Assembly: GCA_038363005.1 (NCBI GenBank)
Contig: JBBQBI010000006.1
Location: forward strand, 62,001-126,000
From: JAKOWB01 sp038363005
GTDB lineage: Bacteria > Pseudomonadota > Alphaproteobacteria > Kiloniellales > JACOMY01
Direction: 5' to 3'
DNA: 64,000 bases
Shown: piece by piece, positions 34,045 to 42,880 of the stretch
How the letters are laid out: each line of letters starts with the position of its first letter
Position numbering within the stretch: the first letter of the stretch is position 1
Position numbers and translations under genes: made by a program
The notes under the pieces: model-generated
What the model was told of the DNA's origin: nothing
The model's database searches: none
What the model saw: only the letters and a program-made list of their open reading frames with translations

Positions 34045-35061
34045 ATGCATCTCGACCGCTTCCCGCGCCATCCGCTCACCTTCGGCCCCTCGCCCATCGA
34101 GCCCTTGAAGCGCCTCTCGGCGCACCTCGGCGGCAAGGTGGAGATCTGGGCCAAGCGCGACGACTGCAATTCCGGCCTGGCCTTCGGCGGCAACAAGATC
34201 CGCAAGCTGGAGTACCTGGTGCCCGACGCGCTGGCGCAGGGCTGCGACACGCTGGTGACCATCGGCGGGGTGCAGTCGAACCACACCCGCCAGGTGGCGG
34301 CGGTGGCCGCCAAGCTCGGCCTGAAGTGCCGCCTGGTGCAGGAGAACTGGGTGACCTGGCCGGACGCGGTCTACGACCGGGTCGGCAACATCCTGCTGAG
34401 CCGCATCATGGGCGCCGAGGTCGAACTGGTGAACGAGCCCTTCGCCATCGGCATCAAGCAGTCCTGGGAGAACGCGCTGGAGGACGTGCGCCGGCGCGGC
34501 GGCAAGCCCTACGCCATCCCGGCCGGTGCCTCGGACCATCCGCTGGGCGGCCTGGGTTACGTCGGTTTCGCCGAGGAGGTACGGGCGCAGGAGCAGCAAC
34601 TGGGCTTCAAGTTCGACTATGTCATCGTCTGCGCCGTCACCGGCTCGACCCACGCCGGCATGGTGGTGGGCTTCGCCGCCGACGGCCGCGCCAACCGCGT
34701 CATCGGCATCGACGGCTCAGCCAAGCCGGAGGAGACCCGCGCGGCGGTGCTGAAGATCGCCCGCCACACCGCCGAGCTGGTCGGCCTGAACCGGCCGATC
34801 GAGGCGGCCGACGTGGTGCTGGACGAGCGCTATGCCTATCCGGCCTATGGCATCGCCTCGGCAGAGACCTTGGCGGCGATCCGCTTGGGCGGGCGGCTGG
34901 AGGCCATGCCGACCGACCCGGTCTACGAGGGCAAGTCGCTGCAGGGTATGATCGACCTGATCCAGCGCGGCGAGATCTCGGCCGGTTCGCGCGTGCTCTA
35001 TGCCCACCTGGGCGGGGTGCCGGCGATCAACGGCTACGGCGCGCTGTTCAAGGACGGCTGA
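34045..35061 (+). CDS. acdS: 1-aminocyclopropane-1-carboxylate deaminase
   Basis: A 338-residue PLP enzyme, the same length as Pseudomonas AcdS. Lys51 (GGNKIRKLEYL) and Ser78 (GGVQSNHTR) fall at the known positions. The residues that separate it from D-cysteine desulfhydrase are conserved: Tyr294-Glu295 in DPVYEGKS and Leu322 in YAHLGGVPA. It breaks ACC to 2-oxobutyrate and ammonia, lowering ethylene in plants associated with the bacterium. It is divergent from acdR and followed by a strong terminator. Confidence 0.93.
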   Translation: MHLDRFPRHPLTFGPSPIEPLKRLSAHLGGKVEIWAKRDDCNSGLAFGGNKIRKLEYLVPDALAQGCDTLVTIGGVQSNHTRQVAAVAAKLGLKCRLVQENWVTWPDAVYDRVGNILLSRIMGAEVELVNEPFAIGIKQSWENALEDVRRRGGKPYAIPAGASDHPLGGLGYVGFAEEVRAQEQQLGFKFDYVIVCAVTGSTHAGMVVGFAADGRANRVIGIDGSAKPEETRAAVLKIARHTAELVGLNRPIEAADVVLDERYAYPAYGIASAETLAAIRLGGRLEAMPTDPVYEGKSLQGMIDLIQRGEISAGSRVLYAHLGGVPAINGYGALFKDG

Positions 35062-35078
35062 GGACGCCGGAAATGCCG

Positions 35079-35104
35079 AAGGGCGCCACCGGGGCGCCCT
35101 TCTT
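35079..35104 (+). terminator. Rho-independent terminator after acdS
   Basis: AAGGGCGCC-ACCGG-GGCGCCCTT with a following TCTTC tract lies 18 bases after the acdS stop. Confidence 0.8.
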
Positions 35105-35129
35105 CATTCAATGGCTGAACGACCCGCGG

Positions 35130-35756
35130 CTAGCACTTCGAGCAGAGTACGTAGTCGTACTGGCGGCCGTTGGCGATCTCGATCGCCAGGCGCTTGGTCA
35201 GGCCCTTGTAGGTGCCCTCGGCGATGTACCAGCCCTCGGGGAACATGATGCGCGGCTGCGAACCGACCGGCGAGGACAGCAAGGTGCGCTGGCCGTTGAC
35301 CTTGCGATAGGTGAGGATCTGCCAGACCACCTTGTCCTTGATCGCCTTGGCGCCGATCTTCTCGATCCACTTCAAGGTGGCGAAGCCGCCCTTGATGGCG
35401 ACGGTGTGGGTCAGCGGGCCGCCGACGGTCAGCTTGTCCTCGATCCGCATGTCGAGCACCGTGGCGACGACGCGGTAGCTGCCGGCCGGCAGCTTGACCT
35501 TGCCGGGACCCTTCAAGGTCGCCTTGGCTTCCTTGTTGTTGTTGCTGGCCGCGGGTTCGATGCTCAGCGTGACTTCCTTGGCGGTGACGAAGTCGCCGCC
35601 GTTCACGTCGATCTTGAACACTACCTCGTGCAGCGTGGCGGCGGCGAGCTGCAGCTCGCCAGCCGGCGTCGGCGCTTCGGCGGCGCCAGCGGTCGAGGTC
35701 AGCAGGATGAAGCCGGCGAGAGCCGCCAGCAGGCCGATCTTCGATCGGAAGACCAT
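35130..35756 (-). CDS. Hypothetical secreted protein with C-terminal CSKC
   Basis: A 208-residue protein with signal peptide (SKIGLLAALAGFILLTSTAG, cleavage near AGAAEA). The body looks like repeated Ig-like or carboxypeptidase-regulatory-like beta units (KGPGKVKLPAGSYRVVATVL, MFPEGWYIAEGTYKGLTKRL) and ends in CSKC. The two end cysteines could bind metal or pair. The family is not recognised. It stands alone between the acdS terminator and the MFS gene. Confidence 0.65.
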   Translation of the reverse strand: MVFRSKIGLLAALAGFILLTSTAGAAEAPTPAGELQLAAATLHEVVFKIDVNGGDFVTAKEVTLSIEPAASNNNKEAKATLKGPGKVKLPAGSYRVVATVLDMRIEDKLTVGGPLTHTVAIKGGFATLKWIEKIGAKAIKDKVVWQILTYRKVNGQRTLLSSPVGSQPRIMFPEGWYIAEGTYKGLTKRLAIEIANGRQYDYVLCSKC

Positions 35757-35911
35757 ATTTCGTGGCCCCTATGTTTTGAGTGGCGAAGTCTTGATACTCC
35801 TCCGCCTAGCCCAAGACAAGACACGAAAACTCCACGGTTTTTTTGACATAAGACCGCGCAGCTGCGGATCGCTCGCCTATCACCCCGTAGGCAGGACATC
35901 CTCTTGAAATC

Positions 35912-37315
35912 CTAACGGGATAGTCGCCAGGCCGCGGCGATGCCCAGCAGCCCGGTTGGCAGGAATGCCAGGAAGACCCAGGCGGCAACGGTTTCCACCG
36001 TGCCCTGGTCGGGCGCGACGCCGCCGGCGCTGCCGGCGAACCCCAGGCCATTGGCGACGATGCCGGCCGCCGCGGCGCCCAGCGCATAGCCCAGCATCTG
36101 CAGCGTCGGCAGCGCGCCGGCGGCGCGTTCGCGCTCGCTGGCAAGGGCGGCCGCGACGACACGTCGCGTGACGAAGCCGAAACAGAGGCCGAAGCCACCG
36201 CCCTGCAGGATCGCGGCGACGATGACGCCCCACAGCGGCCCGCGCGGCAGGGTCACGGCGAACAGCGCGATACCGCTGACAATCAGCAGCGCGCCCAGGC
36301 GGATGAACAGCGGCTCGCGCGCCGGCGGTCGGCGGCTGACCAGCAGCGCGAGGCCAGACCAGGCCACCGATTCCAACGCCGTCAGGAAACCGAATTGCAG
36401 CGGCGACAGGCCGTGCAGGCGCTGCAGCAGCAGCGGGCCGTAGGTCGAGAAGGCGATGGCCGACAGCGCCAGCAGAAAGGCCATGGCCAGGCCGGCGCGC
36501 ACTGTCGCGTTGTCGAGCGAACGCTGCGGCAGGAGCGCCACGGCGGCGCGGCGGTCGACGCGCACGAATCCTCCCAGCAGCAGCAGGCCGAGCAGTGCCG
36601 CCGGCAAGGCCAGCCACCAGCGCTCCAGCACGCCAGCCAGGCCGATGGCCAACACGCCCGGCACCAGCAGCAGCAGCGAGGGCAGCGGCAGGCCCTGGCC
36701 ACGGACGCGTTCGGGCGGCGCGGCGCCGCGGCGCAGCAGCGCCGGCGCGGCGACGGCGATCACCAGCGCCTGGGCGGCGAAGGCCCAGAAGGCACCGGGC
36801 CAGAAGCCGGCCTCGGCGAAGAGGCCGCCGACCAGCGGCCCGACCAGGGCGGAGACGCCCCAGACCAGCGCCACCACGGCATAGGCGCGGGCCCAGAGCC
36901 GCTGCGGGAAGCTGGTGGCGACGCCGATGTGGCACAGCGCCACCAGGGCGCCGCCGCCGATGCCCTGCAGCAGGCGGCCGGCCAGGAAGCCGCCCATGTC
37001 CCAGGCCAGCGCGGTGGTGGCACAGCCCAGGGCGAAGAGCCAGGCGACCGCGCCGGCCGAACGGCCGACGCCGTAGCGCGCCGCGACCAGGCCACAGCTG
37101 GCGGCGGCGACGATGGCGCCGACCAGTTCCAGCACCCAGGCCCAGGCGACCCAGGCAGCGCCACCCAGTTCGGCCACCGCGTCGGGCATGATGGTGGCCA
37201 CCACGGTGGTATCGGCGGCGTGCAGCCAGATGCCGCCGCAGACCAGCAGCAGCACCGCCCAGCGCCCCTCGGCAAGCAGACGGTCAGGGGCAGGCGCGGC
37301 GGTGTTCTCGCTCAT
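35912..37315 (-). CDS. MFS drug exporter (DHA2-like)
   Basis: A 467-residue transporter with about 14 hydrophobic segments. WAVLLLVCGGIWLHAADTTV in helix 1 and GRLLQGIGGGALVALCHIG (motif C-like region) are typical of the EmrB/QacA group. It should export toxic organic compounds using the proton gradient. It is divergent from the SufR-like regulator, and an inverted repeat lies in the gap, so it is probably repressed by that regulator. Confidence 0.85.
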   Translation of the reverse strand: MSENTAAPAPDRLLAEGRWAVLLLVCGGIWLHAADTTVVATIMPDAVAELGGAAWVAWAWVLELVGAIVAAASCGLVAARYGVGRSAGAVAWLFALGCATTALAWDMGGFLAGRLLQGIGGGALVALCHIGVATSFPQRLWARAYAVVALVWGVSALVGPLVGGLFAEAGFWPGAFWAFAAQALVIAVAAPALLRRGAAPPERVRGQGLPLPSLLLLVPGVLAIGLAGVLERWWLALPAALLGLLLLGGFVRVDRRAAVALLPQRSLDNATVRAGLAMAFLLALSAIAFSTYGPLLLQRLHGLSPLQFGFLTALESVAWSGLALLVSRRPPAREPLFIRLGALLIVSGIALFAVTLPRGPLWGVIVAAILQGGGFGLCFGFVTRRVVAAALASERERAAGALPTLQMLGYALGAAAAGIVANGLGFAGSAGGVAPDQGTVETVAAWVFLAFLPTGLLGIAAAWRLSR

Positions 37316-37322
37316 GGCATCC

Positions 37323-37350
37323 TATTTGGAAACAGTAGCGTTTCTATATT
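37323..37350. promoter_or_regulatory. Inverted repeat between MFS exporter and SufR-like regulator
   Basis: GGAAAC-AGTAGC-GTTTCT forms a dyad with partly matching AT-rich flanks, 8-13 bases upstream of the exporter start. It is the likely operator. Confidence 0.45.
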
Positions 37351-37382
37351 GACGCGCCACGGCGATCAAGCACAATGCCGGC

Positions 37383-37994
37383 ATGACCAGCGACGAGGAA
37401 CTGCTGCTGCTGCTGAAGACCACCGGGCCGCTGACCGCCAGCGAGCTTTCGGCGCGCCTGCGACTGGCGCCGCAGGGCCTGCGCCGGCGGCTGGAGGCGC
37501 TGGCGGCGGCCGGGCAGATCGCCGCGGCGACCGAGCGCGCCGGCGTCGGCCGGCCGCGCAAGCGCTGGCACCTGGCGCCCGCCGGCGAGGCGCGCTTTCC
37601 CGACGGCCACGACCTGCTGGCCACGGAACTGATCGACACGATCCGTGCGGAGTTGGGCGCCGCCACGCTGGACCGCCTGATCGAGCGGCGCGAGGTGGCG
37701 CAGCGCGCGCGTTACCAGGCGGCGCTGGCCGGCAAGCGTGGCCTCAAGGCGCGCGCCGTCGCGCTGGCGCAGCTGCGCAGCGCCGAGGGCTACATGGCCG
37801 AGGTGCGGGAGGACGAGAGCGGCGGCCTGCTGCTGGTCGAGCATCACTGCCCGATCTGCGCCGCCGCCAAGACCTGCCAGGGCTTCTGCCGCAGCGAGCT
37901 GCAGGTCTTCCGCGACCTGCTGGGTCCCGGTGTCGAGCGCGAGAGCCATATCCTGGCCGGCGCGCCAAGGTGCGTGTACCGGGTGAAGCGGTAG
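37383..37994 (+). CDS. SufR/ArsR-like winged-helix regulator with Cys cluster
   Basis: A 203-residue regulator. Residues 1-65 are a winged HTH (GPLTASELSARLRLAPQGLR, GVGRPRKRWHLAPAGEA). The C-terminal part carries HHCPICAAAKTCQGFCRSEL and one more Cys near the end, the pattern of SufR-type iron-sulfur-binding regulators. It probably senses redox state or Fe-S damage. It is divergent from the MFS exporter rather than beside suf genes, so it more likely controls export of a redox-active compound. Confidence 0.8.
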   Translation: MTSDEELLLLLKTTGPLTASELSARLRLAPQGLRRRLEALAAAGQIAAATERAGVGRPRKRWHLAPAGEARFPDGHDLLATELIDTIRAELGAATLDRLIERREVAQRARYQAALAGKRGLKARAVALAQLRSAEGYMAEVREDESGGLLLVEHHCPICAAAKTCQGFCRSELQVFRDLLGPGVERESHILAGAPRCVYRVKR

Positions 37995-38015
37995 GAGTGG
38001 GAAGACACCAGAAAG

Positions 38016-38130
38016 GGCCCTCACCCTGCCCTCTCCCGCCAGAAGCGGGAGAGGGGGTGATGCTGGCTCGCTCCTGCGCCCTTCGCCTCCCTCTCCCGCT
38101 TCCGGCGGGAGAGGGTCGGGGTGAGGGCGT
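38016..38130. repeat. Inverted pair of CTCTCCCGC/GCGGGAGAG repeats
   Basis: CCCTCACCC with hairpin CTCTCCCGCCAGAAGCGGGAGAG is mirrored by CTCTCCCGCTTCCGGCGGGAGAG and GGGTGAGGG. It lies between the convergent regulator and fhs genes. Confidence 0.75.
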
Positions 38131-38145
38131 TCGGTCGGTTCCGCC

Positions 38146-39822
38146 CTAGAACAGCCCTTCGATCTGGCCCTTCTCGTTCAGGTGGATGTGGTTGGCCGAG
38201 GGCACGCGGGGCAGGCCCGGCATGGTCATGATGTCGCCGCAGACCACGACGATGAACTCGGCGCCGGCGGAGAGCCGCACCTCGCGGATCGTCACGGTGT
38301 GGCCGGTCGGCGCGCCCTTCAGGTTCGGGTCGGTGGAGAAGGAGTACTGCGTCTTCGCCATGCAGACCGGGAAGTGGCCGAAGCCGGCGGTCTGCAGCTC
38401 CTTGAAGCGGTCGCGCACCGACTTGTCGGCCTCGATGTCGCGGGCGTCGTAGAGCTTGGTGGCGATGGTCTTCACCTTGTCCCACAGGCTCATCTCGTCC
38501 GGATAAGCCGGCTTGAAGTCAGCCTTGCCGCTCTCGGCCAGGCCGACGACGTGCTTGGCCAGCTCCTCGGTGCCCTTGGAGCCCTCGCCCCAGTGGGTGC
38601 AGAGGATGGCTTCGCTGCCCAGGCCCTTGGCGGTCTCCTTGATCGCCGCTACCTCGGCGTCGGTGTCGCTGATGAAGCGGTTGATCGCCACCACCGCCGG
38701 CACGCCGAACGAGGTCACGTTGCGGATGTGGCGGGCCAGGTTGGCGCAGCCCTTCTTCACGGCCTCGACGTTCTCCTTGCCGAGGTCTTCCTTGGCGACG
38801 CCGCCGTGCATCTTCAGCGCCCGCACCGTGGCGACGATCACCGCGGCGGCGGGCTTCAGGCCGGCCTTGCGGCACTTGATGTCGAAGAACTTCTCGGCCC
38901 CCAGGTCGGCGCCGAAGCCGGCCTCGGTCACCACGTAGTCAGCCAGCTTCAGCGCGGTCTCGGTTGCCAGCACGGTGTTGCAGCCGTGCGCGATGTTGGC
39001 GAAGGGACCGCCGTGGATGAAGGCCGGATTGTTCTCCAAGGTCTGCACCAGGTTGGGCGCCAGCGCGTCGCGCAGCAGCACCGCCATGGCGCCGTGCGCC
39101 TTGAGGTCGCTGGCGCGGATCGGCTTCTTGTCGCGGGTGTAGGCGACGATGATCTTGCCCAGGCGCTCGGTCAGCTCGTCGACGGTGCGCGACAGGCAGA
39201 AGATCGCCATGACTTCCGAGGCGACGACGATGTCGAAGCCGTCCTCACGCGGGAAGCCGTTGGAGACGCCACCCAGCGAGGAGTTGATCTGCCGCAGCGA
39301 GCGGTCGTTCATGTCGAGCACGCGGCGCCAGGTGACGCGGCGTGAGTCGATGCCCAGCTCGTTGCCCCAGTAGATGTGGTTGTCGAGCATCGCGGAGAGC
39401 AGGTTGTGCGCCACCTGGATGGCGTGGAAGTCGCCGGTGAAGTGCAGGTTGATGTCTTCCATCGGCACCACCTGGGCATAGCCGCCGCCGGCGGCGCCGC
39501 CCTTGACCCCGAAGCAGGGGCCGAGCGAGGGCTCGCGCAGGCAGATGATGGCCTTCTTGCCGATGCGGTTCAGGCCGTCGCCCAGGCCGACCGTCGTGGT
39601 GGTCTTGCCCTCGCCGGCCGGCGTCGGGTTGATGGCGGTGACCAGGATCAGCTTGCCCTGCGGGCGATCCTTCAGCGGCCCATTGATGTACTCCAGCGAT
39701 ACCTTGGCCTTGTAGGGACCGTAGTTCAGCAGCGCGTCACGCGGGATACCGATCTTGTCGCCGACCTCGACGATCGGCTTCATCTTGGATTCGCGGGCAA
39801 TCTCGATATCGCTCTTCGGCAT
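38146..39822 (-). CDS. fhs: Formate-tetrahydrofolate ligase
   Basis: A 558-residue ATP-dependent ligase of full length. The P-loop is TPAGEGKTTTTVGLGDGL, and conserved blocks include LREPSLGPCFGVKGGAAGGG, the FTGDFHAI segment, and PNLVQTLENNPAFIHGGPFA. It makes 10-formyl-THF from formate, for purine and serine synthesis or, in reverse, for formate release. It fits a cell that receives formate from HutG and one-carbon units from Sox and DMGDH-type enzymes. It is monocistronic, flanked by repeats on both sides. Confidence 0.96.
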   Translation of the reverse strand: MPKSDIEIARESKMKPIVEVGDKIGIPRDALLNYGPYKAKVSLEYINGPLKDRPQGKLILVTAINPTPAGEGKTTTTVGLGDGLNRIGKKAIICLREPSLGPCFGVKGGAAGGGYAQVVPMEDINLHFTGDFHAIQVAHNLLSAMLDNHIYWGNELGIDSRRVTWRRVLDMNDRSLRQINSSLGGVSNGFPREDGFDIVVASEVMAIFCLSRTVDELTERLGKIIVAYTRDKKPIRASDLKAHGAMAVLLRDALAPNLVQTLENNPAFIHGGPFANIAHGCNTVLATETALKLADYVVTEAGFGADLGAEKFFDIKCRKAGLKPAAAVIVATVRALKMHGGVAKEDLGKENVEAVKKGCANLARHIRNVTSFGVPAVVAINRFISDTDAEVAAIKETAKGLGSEAILCTHWGEGSKGTEELAKHVVGLAESGKADFKPAYPDEMSLWDKVKTIATKLYDARDIEADKSVRDRFKELQTAGFGHFPVCMAKTQYSFSTDPNLKGAPTGHTVTIREVRLSAGAEFIVVVCGDIMTMPGLPRVPSANHIHLNEKGQIEGLF

Positions 39823-39987
39823 GCTAGCCCCCTGCTGGGCCCGGCGTCCGCGCCAGGCAAAATTAGGTCGCCGACCCTACCCCTCGGGGCAGGGCGACAA
39901 TATCGCGTAGGCGACGGCGGAGGGGGCTGAAAGCGCCATCAGGCTGCGGCCTATTGGGGCAGGCGTTGGGGCCACTCTCCCACTTGA

Positions 39988-40124
39988 GCCCTCTCCCGCT
40001 TTTGGCGGGGCGCGCAGCGCGGCGCTTCGCGCGGGTTGGGTGAGGGCGTTCGGTGCGACTCCATCCCGCCACACCGACCAAGGGCCCTCACCCCGGCCCT
40101 CTCCCGCCAAAAGCGGGAGAGGGA
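39988..40124. repeat. Inverted pair of CTCTCCCGC/GCGGGAGAG repeats in a 406-base gap
   Basis: The first arm (CTCTCCCGCTTTTGGCGGG) carries an extra GC-rich insert, then GGGTGAGGG; the second arm is CCCTCACCC plus CTCTCCCGCCAAAAGCGGGAGAG. Apart from this pair I see nothing clear in 39823-40228. Confidence 0.7.
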
Positions 40125-40228
40125 GAAGCGCGGGGGAGCGTGGAGCCTTGCGCTGCGCACCAGTGCCGCGGCGCCCGTCACTGGCGTATGCTCGCCGCCC
40201 GTTGCCCCGGATCGCAGGCCACCCGACC

Positions 40229-41434
40229 ATGTCGCTTCCCGCGCCGCTTCGCCTGCTGACGCTGTCCATGGGCGGCACGGCGATCGGGCTGGGCGCGGTG
40301 AAGCTGGCGCTGCCCGCCAGCGTGGCGCTGGCCGGCGGCGGCCCCGGCGCTGTGGGCACGGTCTCGGTCGCGCTGACCCTGGCCTGGCCGCTGTTCGGCC
40401 TCTTCTCCGGCCTGCTGTTCGACCGCCACAGCCGGGTGCGGCTGGTGGCGCTGATGCAGCTGGGCCTGCTGGCGCTGATCCTGCTGGCGCTGCTGGCGCT
40501 GCACCTGGGCTGGACCGCCGTGGTGCTGCTGGCGGCGCTGGGGCTCTTCGTCGGCTGCTGCGACGTGCTGGCCGATACCGCGACGCAGACCCTGGTGCCC
40601 GAGCTCGCGGCCGGCCACGACCCCGGCGCCGCCAATGGCTGGGTGCAGGGCGCGCGCAGCGTCGGCATCACGCTGATCGGCCCGGCGCTGGGCACCGCGC
40701 TGCTCGGCTGGCACAGCGAGGCCGCCTTCGGCGCCGCCGCGCTGGCGGTGCTGCTGGCGCTGCTGGCGACCCGTGCCCTGCCGCGCCGCCCGGCCCCGGC
40801 GCGCGACAGCCAGCGCGGCCTGGCGGCGGCGCTGGACGGCATCCGCGCCATCTTCCGTAGCAAGCCGCTGCGCGGCATGACCTTGCTGCTGACCGGCATG
40901 ATCCTGGGCTGGGCGGCCTGGCCGACCCTGATGGTGTCCTATGCGGTCGATCCCGCCGGGCTGGGCCTCGGTGCCGACGGCCTGGCGCTGATCATGACGG
41001 CGCTGGGGCTCGGCAGCCTGGGCGGCGCGCTGTCGGCCGCCACGCTGCGCCGCCGCCTGGGCGAACGCTGGGCGTTGCTGCTGGACCCCTGCGGCATCTG
41101 CCTGTTCCTCGCCGTGCCGGCGCTGGGCGGCGGGCCCTGGCTGATCGGCGCCTCGGCCTTCCTGGCCGGTTTCGGCGCCATCGTCTGGTCGGTGGTGGTG
41201 GCGGCCTATTTCCAGGCCACGGTGCCGGCGCAGCGCCTGGGCCGCGTCGCCACCGCCTATCGCTGGATCGGCTGGGCGGCCTATCCGGCCGGCGCCGGCC
41301 TGGCCGGCGCGCTGGGCGAATGGCTCGGCTACCGCCCGACCTTCGGCCTTTTCGCCGGCTGGTGCGGTCTGGTGCTGCTCAGCTTCTTCTGGATGCTGCC
41401 GAAGGTAGAGAGCGCGGCGCCGGCCAAGAGTTGA
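40229..41434 (+). CDS. MFS transporter
   Basis: A 401-residue, 12-helix transporter. The loop 2-3 motif is LLFDRHSRVRLVALMQL. Helices are Gly/Ala/Leu-rich, and AYRWIGWAAYPAGAGLAGAL near residue 345 resembles the EntS/DHA3-like macrolide or siderophore exporters. The substrate is unknown. An ATG at 40229 opens the first helix; a longer frame to 40040 is encoded by the upstream repeat. It converges on the ferredoxin reductase gene with a 4-base gap. Confidence 0.82.
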   Translation: MSLPAPLRLLTLSMGGTAIGLGAVKLALPASVALAGGGPGAVGTVSVALTLAWPLFGLFSGLLFDRHSRVRLVALMQLGLLALILLALLALHLGWTAVVLLAALGLFVGCCDVLADTATQTLVPELAAGHDPGAANGWVQGARSVGITLIGPALGTALLGWHSEAAFGAAALAVLLALLATRALPRRPAPARDSQRGLAAALDGIRAIFRSKPLRGMTLLLTGMILGWAAWPTLMVSYAVDPAGLGLGADGLALIMTALGLGSLGGALSAATLRRRLGERWALLLDPCGICLFLAVPALGGGPWLIGASAFLAGFGAIVWSVVVAAYFQATVPAQRLGRVATAYRWIGWAAYPAGAGLAGALGEWLGYRPTFGLFAGWCGLVLLSFFWMLPKVESAAPAKS

Positions 41435-41438
41435 CGCG

Positions 41439-42221
41439 CTACTTCTCCACGAAGGCCTTCTCGATGATGTAGTGGCCGGGGCTGGAGGAGTTGCCCTCCT
41501 GGAAGCCGCGCGCCTCCAGCAGCAGGGTCAGGTCGTCCAGCATGCGCTGGCTGCCGCACAGCATGACGCGGTCGGTCGCGGCGTTCAGCGGCGGCAGGCC
41601 CAGATGGTCGGTCAGGCGGTTGCTCTCGATCAGCTGGGTGATGCGGCCCTGGGTGCGGAAGGGCTCGCGCGTCACCGCCGGCACGTAGTGCAGCCCGTCG
41701 CGCACCAACTCGCCCAGCAGCGGATGGCGCGGCAGATCGAGGGCGATCTGCCCGCCATAGGCCAGGTCGGCGACGAAGCGCGCGCCGTGAACCAGCACCA
41801 CCTGGCTGAAGCGCTCATAGACCGCCGGGTCCTTGATCAGCGCCAGGAAGGGCGCCAGCCCGGTGCCGGTAGCCAGCAGATAGAGCCGCTCGCCCGGCAA
41901 CAGGTTGTCGGGGATCAAGGTGCCGACGGCGCGGCCGCTGACCAGGATAGGATCACCCGGCTTCAAGTGCTGCAGGCGCGAGGTCAGCGGCCCGTCCGGC
42001 ACCTTGATGGAGAAGAACTCGAGCTGCTCCTCGTGGTTCGCACTGGCCAGCGAATAGGCGCGCAGCAGCGGCTTGCCCGCCACCTCCTGCCCGACCATGG
42101 TGAACTGGCCGTTCTCGAAGCGGAAGGCCGGGTCACGCGTGGTCACGAAGCTGAAGAGGCGGTCGGTCCAGTGATGGACAGCGAGCACGGTTTCCTGGCG
42201 CAGCACGGCAACGAACTCCAA
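41439..42221 (-). CDS. fpr: Ferredoxin-NADP reductase
   Basis: A 260-residue FAD enzyme of the bacterial subclass. The FAD motif is LLRAYSLASANHEEQLEFFS, the NADP pocket is LATGTGLAPFLALI, and the C-terminus is HYIIEKAFVEK, usual for this family. It passes electrons between NADPH and ferredoxin or flavodoxin, for oxidative stress defence or for oxygenases such as the desaturase in this window. The short CCCTATATATGTCG stretch upstream may be part of the promoter. Confidence 0.93.
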   Translation of the reverse strand: MEFVAVLRQETVLAVHHWTDRLFSFVTTRDPAFRFENGQFTMVGQEVAGKPLLRAYSLASANHEEQLEFFSIKVPDGPLTSRLQHLKPGDPILVSGRAVGTLIPDNLLPGERLYLLATGTGLAPFLALIKDPAVYERFSQVVLVHGARFVADLAYGGQIALDLPRHPLLGELVRDGLHYVPAVTREPFRTQGRITQLIESNRLTDHLGLPPLNAATDRVMLCGSQRMLDDLTLLLEARGFQEGNSSSPGHYIIEKAFVEK

Positions 42222-42322
42222 GGGCGGATGTCAGGCGTCTCCCCTATATATGTCGCAGTGCAGCAAGGTGCAGCCCTCTGGGAGCGCACAAGGCTCGTGA
42301 CGCAGCGACATGGCTGTGGCGG

Positions 42323-42757
42323 CTAGCCGCGACGGCGCGGCAGGCGGTCAGGCTGCGTCGCCGCTTGATCCACCCCATCGGGGAAGGTCGCCCAGCGAAT
42401 CGCGCTGTCGCACCAGGCGACCAGGTCGGGCATCGGGAAGGTGGGATCGTTGAAGCAGCCGACGGCGACGCCCAGGCCGTCTGTCAACGGCACGTCAGGC
42501 GCTGTCCAGTAGAGCGAGCTGCCGCAGACCGGGCAGAAGTGGAACTGCACCGGCCGGCCGCTGGCGCCGGTCTTGGTGTAGCGCTTGGCTTCGCCCTTCG
42601 CCTCGACGAGCTGCACGCCCTTGAAGTAGGCGCCGACGCCATAGACCGAGCCGGTGCGCCGCTGGCAGTCGGTGCAGTTGCACAGCAGCACGACGAAGGG
42701 ATCGCCGCTGAGGGTGACGGAAAGCTGGCCACAGGCGCAGCGGGCGTGACGGTGCAT
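42323..42757 (-). CDS. GFA (CENP-V-like) zinc protein, second copy
   Basis: A 144-residue protein. Zinc cysteines are in ARCACGQLSV, CNCTDCQRRTGS and FCPVCGSSLYW. It belongs to a different branch from the copy at 4111-4557, lacking its N-terminal extension and having a distinct C-terminus. A role in formaldehyde handling beside sarcosine oxidase genes is tempting, but family members rarely have that activity confirmed. It lies downstream of the soxBDAG locus 2 with a hairpin between. Confidence 0.87.
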   Translation of the reverse strand: MHRHARCACGQLSVTLSGDPFVVLLCNCTDCQRRTGSVYGVGAYFKGVQLVEAKGEAKRYTKTGASGRPVQFHFCPVCGSSLYWTAPDVPLTDGLGVAVGCFNDPTFPMPDLVAWCDSAIRWATFPDGVDQAATQPDRLPRRRG

Positions 42758-42807
42758 GAGGTGAGCCTCGTTCAGTCCGCGAAGTCGGCCGCAGAACTAC
42801 CGAAGCG

Positions 42808-42861
42808 CGTCACCCCGGACAAGGCGGCGCAGCCGCCGCCGATCCGGGGGCCGGGGTGACG
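42808..42861. repeat. REP-like hairpin downstream of soxG (locus 2)
   Basis: CGTCACCCCGG (42808-42818) pairs with CCGGGGTGACG (42851-42861), enclosing a second palindrome (GGCGGC-GCA-GCCGCC). It probably ends the second sox operon. Confidence 0.7.
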
Positions 42862-42880
42862 ATCGGAAAATTGCGGGGTC

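Noticed and set aside
34045..35061. Possible D-cysteine desulfhydrase instead of ACC deaminase
   Set aside because: Glu295 and Leu322, the residues that distinguish the two, are both conserved, and AcdR is divergent from it.
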